Positions 1-6,500 of a stretch of DNA of 8,231 nucleotides are shown here, in pieces. Below the pieces are notes generated by a model. That model saw only the letters and a program-made list of their open reading frames with translations, had not been told where the DNA came from and did not search any database. Source of the DNA: Bacteroidales bacterium UBA1711 (GTDB lineage Bacteria > Bacteroidota > Bacteroidia > Bacteroidales > P3). Location of the stretch: positions 1-8,231 of the forward strand of contig DCJB01000117.1 in the NCBI GenBank assembly GCA_002317325.1, in the 5' to 3' direction. The translations under genes were made by a program, and so were the position numbers. The first letter of the stretch is position 1; every line of letters begins with the position of its first letter.

Positions 1-1
1 C

Positions 2-175
2 CAGTTGAGAATCGCCGTCCTCGACATGAGCGGCCGCACCGTAGCCTCCGAGACTCTGGAGTGCAGCGGCGACTGCGAGAAGAGGATGGATGTTGAGAAC
101 CTTGCCCAAGGCACCTACTTCGTCCGCATCACGGGCGAACAGGTGAACCTCGTGAAGAAGCTCATCGTCCGATAG
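2..175 (+). CDS. C-terminal end of a T9SS-secreted protein (type A sorting domain), 5' partial
   Basis: Only the last 57 codons plus a TAG stop are present, in the frame starting at base 2; the protein begins outside the window. The residues form a typical Bacteroidetes type IX secretion C-terminal domain: an opening strand 'IAVLDMSGRTV', a middle turn, the hallmark 'LAQGTYFVRITG', and a basic last strand ending 'VKKLIVR'. In the Por/T9SS family this immunoglobulin-like tail directs export through the outer-membrane translocon and is normally removed, with the protein then released or anchored to the surface. The catalytic or binding part of the protein is not visible, so its own function is unknown. 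A terminator follows 18 nt after the stop, so it is probably the last gene of its transcript. Two cysteines ('LECSGDCEK') are present in the tail, which is not a required feature of the family. Confidence 0.88.
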   Translation, partial: QLRIAVLDMSGRTVASETLECSGDCEKRMDVENLAQGTYFVRITGEQVNLVKKLIVR

Positions 176-193
176 GCGAGAGATACGCTACAC

Positions 194-228
194 AAAAAAG
201 GCGGTGCCCCCCGGGGCGCCGCCTTTTT
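194..228 (+). terminator. Rho-independent terminator after the T9SS gene
   Basis: GGCGGTGCCCC (200-210) pairs with GGGGCGCCGCC (213-223) over 11 positions, with one G-U wobble and a nominal CC loop. The stem is extended by A195-199 pairing with T224-228. The T5 run gives the U-tract on the + strand, and the A-run on the other side would allow weak bidirectional action. It separates the upstream gene from the giant gene that starts at 435. Confidence 0.9.
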
Positions 229-233
229 GCGTA

Positions 234-254
234 GTGAACGGTGAACAGTGAACA
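234..254. repeat. Three tandem copies of a 7-bp repeat GTGAACR
   Basis: GTGAACG (234-240), GTGAACA (241-247) and GTGAACA (248-254) lie head to tail directly after the terminator. The unit length is not a multiple of three and the tract is non-coding. It may be an intergenic repeat remnant. No function can be assigned from the sequence. Confidence 0.85.
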
Positions 255-255
255 G

Positions 256-264
256 CCCCCCCCC
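256..264. repeat. C9 homopolymer tract upstream of the promoter
   Basis: Nine consecutive C residues end 14 nt before the ATTG (-33-like) element. Such tracts are prone to slipped-strand length change. Its position just upstream of a surface-protein promoter makes an effect on expression conceivable but unproven. Confidence 0.9.
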
Positions 265-271
265 TGTTTAT

Positions 272-303
272 AAAAAAAATTGCTTAATCAAAAAAAAATT
301 GCT
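272..303. repeat. Direct repeat of an A-tract element, AAAAAAAATTGCT x2
   Basis: The 13-mer AAAAAAAATTGCT occurs at 272-284 and again at 291-303, start to start 19 bp apart (about two helical turns). The first copy carries the ATTG -33-like element. The second copy fills most of the promoter spacer, where the A-run is nine long (290-298). A-tracts of this kind are common in AT-rich Bacteroidetes promoters and may bend DNA. Confidence 0.85.
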
Positions 304-310
304 ATATTTG
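279..310 (+). promoter_or_regulatory. Bacteroidetes-type promoter for the giant surface-protein gene
   Basis: TATATTTG at 303-310 matches the Bacteroidetes -7 consensus TAnnTTTG exactly. ATTG at 279-282 is a fair -33 element (consensus TTTG/TTG), and the 20-nt gap lies in the usual 19-21 range. Transcription would start near 314-320, giving a leader of about 115-120 nt before the ATG at 435. The promoter lies downstream of the terminator, so the giant gene is probably transcribed from its own promoter. Confidence 0.72.
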
Positions 311-434
311 CAGTCGTCTTTCTTGCAGGATTTTATTCGACTGGAATAGGCGTAATGGTTTGACCATAATTGGTTTGTTTGTCTTTTTGAAAACTTGTTA
401 ACTAACCTATAATAATCACAAAAACCTGTATGTT
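311..434 (+). other. AT-rich 5' leader without Shine-Dalgarno
   Basis: This untranslated stretch has no purine-rich ribosome-binding site in front of the ATG. It ends in an A/T-rich segment (about 399-434), as is usual for Bacteroidetes genes, where initiation relies on an unstructured A-rich upstream region. It contains a small perfect hairpin (ATGGT 355-359, ACCAT 363-367, loop TTG) and two near-identical TAATGGTTTG / TAATTGGTTTG words. An in-frame TAA at 399-401 closes the frame upstream of the start. I recognise no riboswitch fold. Confidence 0.6.
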
Positions 435-500
435 ATGAAAAAACATCTGCTTCTTTTCGCCTTGCTGGCGGCTTTTTTCCTGCCGTTGGCTTCGCGAGCA
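435..500 (+). other. Signal peptide (Sec, signal peptidase I type)
   Basis: Residues 1-22: a basic n-region MKKH, a hydrophobic core LLLFALLAAFFLPLA, and a c-region ending S-R-A before Gln23. The likely cut is after Ala22, leaving an N-terminal Gln. There is no lipobox cysteine, so this is not a lipoprotein. This matches the Sec-dependent first step of T9SS export. Confidence 0.9.
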
Positions 501-3500
501 CAGACGTTGGCTGACGACTACGAGTTCTCGACAGGGGTCGATACATCCAAGTGGATTACCCTTTCGAGTCCTTCTACGGTGTGGTCGCCAGGCTCCTACT
601 ATGACGATGCTGCTTCCGGCGTCCTCAGCATTGGCTTTAGCTTCCCCTTTTGCGGGAACAATTACACCCAATTCTCCGTAGCCACAAACGGATGGCTTCG
701 TTTGGGCTCTGCTGCGGCCGTCTCCTCGACGCAAGCCGGTATGTTCAACGGCAGCTACTACAACCAGTACCTGCCCAAGATTAGCGGTGTCACCAAGGAC
801 CTCAGCACCGGCTCCAACGGCTATGTCCGCTACGCTGTCACCGGCACGGCTCCCAACCGCATTTTTGTGTGCGAGTTTGCCCTGGCCTACTCGTTGGGTT
901 CTTCCTACAATGCCGATGTCAAGTGGCAGGTTCAACTATATGAAACCGGCAAGGTGGCTCTCGTCTATGGTCCCACCACGCCCACAAACACCCCCTCCGG
1001 CTTCCACACGGGCCTTGCTTCTGACGGCACCGATGTGGTGGTTATCAGCCCCTCCACCCACCAGCCTATCTATTCCACCGGCGGCGGTTACTCTACTACC
1101 TTCAGCACCTGGCACGGCGCCAACCGCTACTATGAGTTTACCCCCATTGTTGTCACCTGTCCGCGCCCCGTCTCTGTGGCTAACAACAACATTGACACCG
1201 CCTCGGCGGACCTCTCTTGGACTCCCGCCGGCACTGAGACCGAATGGCTTTTCAGCTGCTCGGGCAACGGCTTTGACACCTCCTTCAACGTCTATGACAC
1301 TACGGTAAGCCTTACTGGCTTGACAGCCAACACCCTCTACTCTGCAAGCGTCCGCGCCCTGTGCAGCGCCACCGACACCAGCCGGGCAAGAACTATCTCT
1401 TTCCGCACCATTTGCACCCCCCTTGTCTCGCTCCCCTACTTTATGAATTTCGAGTCGGCCACCTCGGGCAGCAGCACCACCGGCTCCGCCTTTGTCAACT
1501 GCTGGCACCGCCTCAACAACGGCACCAGTTACGGCGGCTACCCATACGTGAACTCCAGCTCCACATACAACCATACCGCTGGCGGCTCCAAAGGCCTCTA
1601 CTGGTACAACAGCACCACAACCGGCACCTATGGCGACTATCAGTGCATCGTATTCCCGGCAATCGACACCACACTCTATTCCATCAGCGACCTTCAGCTC
1701 TCTATGTGGGCCAAGGTCGAAGGCACCAGCTACAATGCCGCTTTCCAAATTGGCGTTATGTCCAATCCGGACGACATCACCTCTTTCACCCAGGTCGGCA
1801 CCGTCAACATCAACGGCAACACTGCCTGGACGGAGTACCTCACCAACTTCGACAACTACTATGGCGATGGGCGCTTTGTGGCCATCAAGGCCAACCGCGG
1901 CAGCAGCGCGTGGTATGCCTACGTCGATGACCTGAAACTCTCGGTTGCCCCGGACTGCCCCCGCGTGGAGAATATCGTGGCGTCCAACCCCACCACCTCC
2001 ACAGTTGACCTCCGCTGGACTGAGACGGGCTCGGCCACCAGCTGGACTGTCGAGTACGGCCCTGCGGGCTTCACTCCCGGCGACACCACGGGCTCTATTG
2101 TCTATGCCTCCGACAACAACATCACCCTCACCGGCCTGAGCACCAATACGGCATACGATGTGTATGTGACCGTGGATTGCGGCGGCGATGTGGGCGGCGT
2201 CAACTCCGCCTCTTTCCGTACCACCTGCGTGTCGCTCGACTCGCTGCCCTATTCGCAGACCTTCGAGTCGGCCTCCACAGGCAGCAGCACCACCGGCTCC
2301 GCCTTCGTCAACTGCTGGCACCGCCTCAACAACGGCACCACCTACGGCGGCTGGCCCTACGTGAGCAACAGCACCACCTACAACCACACGCCGGGCGGCA
2401 GCAAGGGCCTCTACTGGTACAATTCTACCACCGTGGGCACCTACGGCGACTATGAGTGCATCATCCTCCCATCGGTTGACACCGACATTTACGCCATCAA
2501 CACCTTGCAGCTGCGGTTCTGGGCCAAGGCCAGCTCCTCCAGTTACAACCCCGTGTTCCAGGTGGGCGTGATGTCCGACCCGACCAACATCAATACTTTC
2601 GCGCAGGTGGCCTCCATCAACGTGGGCAGCACCACCCAGTGGAACGAATATCTCGCTTCCCTCACCAGTTTCACCGGCAGCGGCTCCTACGTGGCCATCC
2701 GTGCTGTCCGCGCCTCGGGTGCGTGGTACGCCTACGTCGATGACATCACCCTCGAATTGGCGCCCGCTTGTCCCGACGTGTGCAGCATAGTACCCGCCAA
2801 TGTGGGCATCTCTTCGGCTGCTCTTGCGTGGAACACCCGCGGCGGCTTGGAAATTCCCTCGGGCTATGAACTCGAGATAGTAGAACTTGACTCTGTCAGC
2901 ACTCCCACCACCTATACCTCCACCTCGGCCAACTACACCTTCTCCGGCCTCACTGCCGGCACTTCCTACAAGGTGCGTGTGCGTGCCAACTGCTCAACTG
3001 AAGACGGTCCTTGGGACAGCGTCACCTTCAGCACGATGACTCTCCCCTGCGTCGCCTTAGATCCCACCACGCTCGACACGGTGCTTTTCTCCAACGGCAC
3101 CAGCACCTATTCCGGCACCCTCGTGAACTCCAGCTGGGGCAATACGGTATGCCAGTTCCTCTTCACGGCCGCCGAACTCGCGGCCGCAGGCCTCACCAGC
3201 GGCGGCATCATCGGCATTGACCTCGGTTTCTCCTCCAGCTCCAGCTACAACAAGGAGTTCTCCATCTATGCGGGCACTACCTCGCGTACTTCCTTCAGCT
3301 CTGCCTCCGACATGGAGAACCCGAACGACCAGACGCTGGTTTATGGTCCCACCTCGCACCCCACCGGCACCTCCGGCTGGCAGCACTACAGTTTCACCGA
3401 ACCCTTCATGTGGGACGGCAGCAGCAACCTCTGCTTCACCACCTTCATGAACCAGTATGGCAGCAGCCAGTCCTCCTCTTCTTTCTCGGGCTACTACACC

Positions 3501-6500
3501 AGTTGCTCGGGCAACAAGAACGTCTATCGCTATCAGGACAGCAACCCCTTCACCCTCTCCAACTGGAACGGCGGCAATGCGGGTTCTCCCAACAGCTACC
3601 GTCCCTCTATCCACTTCTATACCGGCGGCTGCGCCGAGTACGCCACCTGCGTGGAGCCTCTTGTCATGATTGACAGCACCGACCCGTACAATATCTACCT
3701 GAGTTGGGCGCCCGGCTATCAGGAGACCTCTTGGGACGTGGAGTACCGCCAAGGCGCCAGCGGCAGCTGGACCTCCGTCGAGAGCGGCACCACCAACACC
3801 AACGCCGTCATCAGCAGCCTCACCCCCGCCACCACCTACCAGGTCCGCGTGGCCGCGCTCTGCTCCGACAGCACCGCCTACGCGGTCACCAGTGTGCAGA
3901 CCCCCTGCGTGGCAGCTCCTGTGCCTTTCACCGAGAACTTCGACAACTGGGGCACCGGCTCCGGCGCCGCCACTCCCGCTTGCTGGTATAAGTACTGCAA
4001 CTACAACAGCTACGGCACCACCTATCCATACGTCAGCACCTCCTACGCCCATTCGGGCAACCAGTCGATGTACTTCTACTCCGACCTCTACAGCAGCTAT
4101 ATGTATCTCTGCCTGCCTTTGCTGCAGCCCGCTGTGGACAGCCTGCAGGTCGGCTTCTGGGCCTACCGCTCCTCCAGCTACAGCTGCCCCATCCACGTGG
4201 GCGTGATGGACGACCCCACCGACTTTGCCACCTTCACATCTGTCGGCACCTTCAACCCCGTCTATGGCAACGGCTGGACCGAGTTCGAGTGCGCGCTGAA
4301 CACCTACATGGGCAGCGGACGCTACATCGCCCTCGCATTTCCGCCCAACACCTCCTCGTCCTATCCCTACGTCTATCTCGACGACATCTCGGTGGACTAT
4401 ATTCCCACCTGCCCCCGCACCACTTCGGTTGGCACCCGCCACGTGGCCAGCAATGCCGCCACGGTCTATTGGACTCCTACGCTCAACGCCACCGAGTATG
4501 AGGTGGAATATGGCATCCACGGATTCCCGCAGGGCTACGGCACCTTCCTCACCACTACCGACGACAGCATTCAGATAACGGGTCTCTACTCCACTACGCA
4601 GTACGACGTGTATATGCGCTCGGTCTGCGGCAGCGGCGACACCAGCTGGACCCGCAGCACCACATTCACCACCGCTTGCGGCGAACTGCTGGCTGCTCAG
4701 TTGCCTTATGTGATGGACTTTGAGTCGCAGCCCACCGGCTCCAGCAGTTCCACCACCTGGATTCCCTGCTGGAACCGCATCAACAACGGCACTTCCTACT
4801 ACGGCTACCCCTACGTGAGCGCCTCCACCACCTACAACCACACCGCCAACGGCACCAAGGGCCTCTACTGGTACAACACCACCACCACGGGCTCCTATGG
4901 CGACTACCAGGTGGTCGTGCTGCCCGCAGTCGATACTCTCGAACTGCCCGTCAACACCCTTCAGCTCAAGTTTTGGGCCAAGTCCAGCTCCACCTCCTAC
5001 TATCCCGTGTTCCTCGTGGGCGTGATGACCAACCCGACCAACATCAGCACTTTCACCCAGGTGGCCACCGTCAACGTGGGCGGCAACACCAACTGGACAG
5101 AATACTCTGTGGAGTTCGACGGCTACACCGGCTACGGGCAGTATGTCGCCATCCGCGCCAACCGCCCCTCCAGCTCATGGTATGCCTACGTCGATGACAT
5201 CACACTGCGCCGCGCGCCCACCTGCTTTGAGCCTACTGCACTCAGCTTAGACTATGTCGATTCCGCCACCGCCACCGTTGTCTGGACTCCCGACAGCCGC
5301 ACTTACCCTGTGGGATACCAGTGCGAATATGGCCCGCAGGGCTTCATCCAAGGTACGGGTTACGTCACCACGGTCTATGACGACAGCATACAGATGACCG
5401 GCCTTGCCTCCAACACCGCCTACTCGCTCTATGTGCGTGCTATCTGCGGAGCCGACGACACCAGCTATGCCGTGCGCTTCGACTTCCGCACCGAGTGCGA
5501 CGGCCTCAACGCCAGCGACCTCCCCTTCAACTACGGCTTCGAGGATGCCACCGGCACCAGCTCCACTTCCAGCATCAACCCCTGCTGGAAGCGGCTCAAC
5601 AACTACACCACAAACTACCCCTATCCCTCCTCCACCACTCCCCACAGCGGTTCTAAGAACCTCTATTTCTATTCCTCTTCGCCCTACTACAGCTGTCTCG
5701 TGATGCCCGCCTACAACGGTGGCGTGAACACGCTGCAGATGAAGTTCTGGAGCCGCGCCAGCAGCGCCAACTCTACTGGCTATGGCAACATGGAGGTGGG
5801 CGTGATGACTAACCCCTATGACATCAGCACCTTCCAGCTGATTGAGACCACCAACAACCCCACCACCACATGGGCGCGGCAGACAGTGGTCTTCAGCAAC
5901 TACCGCGGCAGCGGCAAGTACATCGCCTTCCGCAAGCCAGCTACTTCGGCGGGATACACCTACCTCGACGACATCTCTATTGACCTGATTCCCAACTGCC
6001 CCGAAATGCGCGACATGACGGTGGTCAACATCATGGGCACTTCGGCCTACGCCACCTGGAACTACCAGAACGGCGTGGTGACGACCATGCCCACTTTCGA
6101 CCTTGAGTGTATAGAGGTTCAGACCGCCACGCCTGCCGTCACGCTGACCGGCATCACCGGCTTGGGTCAGTTGCTGTCGGGCTTGACTCCCAACACGCAG
6201 TATAAGCTGCGTATGCGCGCCAGCTGCGATGCGGGCGAATACGGTCCTTGGGACAGCATCACTTTCCGTACCAGATGTCTTGCGGGCGGCGAGAGCACTC
6301 CCTCCGGCACGGGCACCAACCAATACTCCGGCGTGCCGGTGAACTCCAGTTGGGGCAACACCGTATGCCAGACCGTCTATACCGCTTCTGAGCTGAGCAG
6401 CTGGGGCCTCACGGCCGGTTCTATTCACGGCATGAAGTTCACCTGGACCAACAACGGCTCCTACACCAAGCAGTTCACCATCTTCTTGAACAACACCACC

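Noticed and set aside
360..415. A second promoter around TTTGTTTG ... TATAAT in the leader
   Set aside because: It lacks a TAnnTTTG -7 element at 19-21 nt from a TTTG. The TATAATAA string resembles an E. coli -10, which the Bacteroidetes primary sigma factor does not typically use.
420..434. Shine-Dalgarno site for the giant gene
   Set aside because: No GGAGG-like sequence lies before the ATG, only an A/T-rich stretch, which is normal for Bacteroidetes.
936..2387. 483-codon minus-strand frame, and the 177-codon minus frame at 402-935
   Set aside because: Antisense shadows of the N-terminal domain and the first repeats. No signal, motif or regulatory sequence supports them.
3057..4841. 594-codon open frame on the minus strand
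   Set aside because: Same mirror effect of the repeated C-ending codons. Its translation resembles the other antisense frames because the sense modules repeat, not because it is a gene family.
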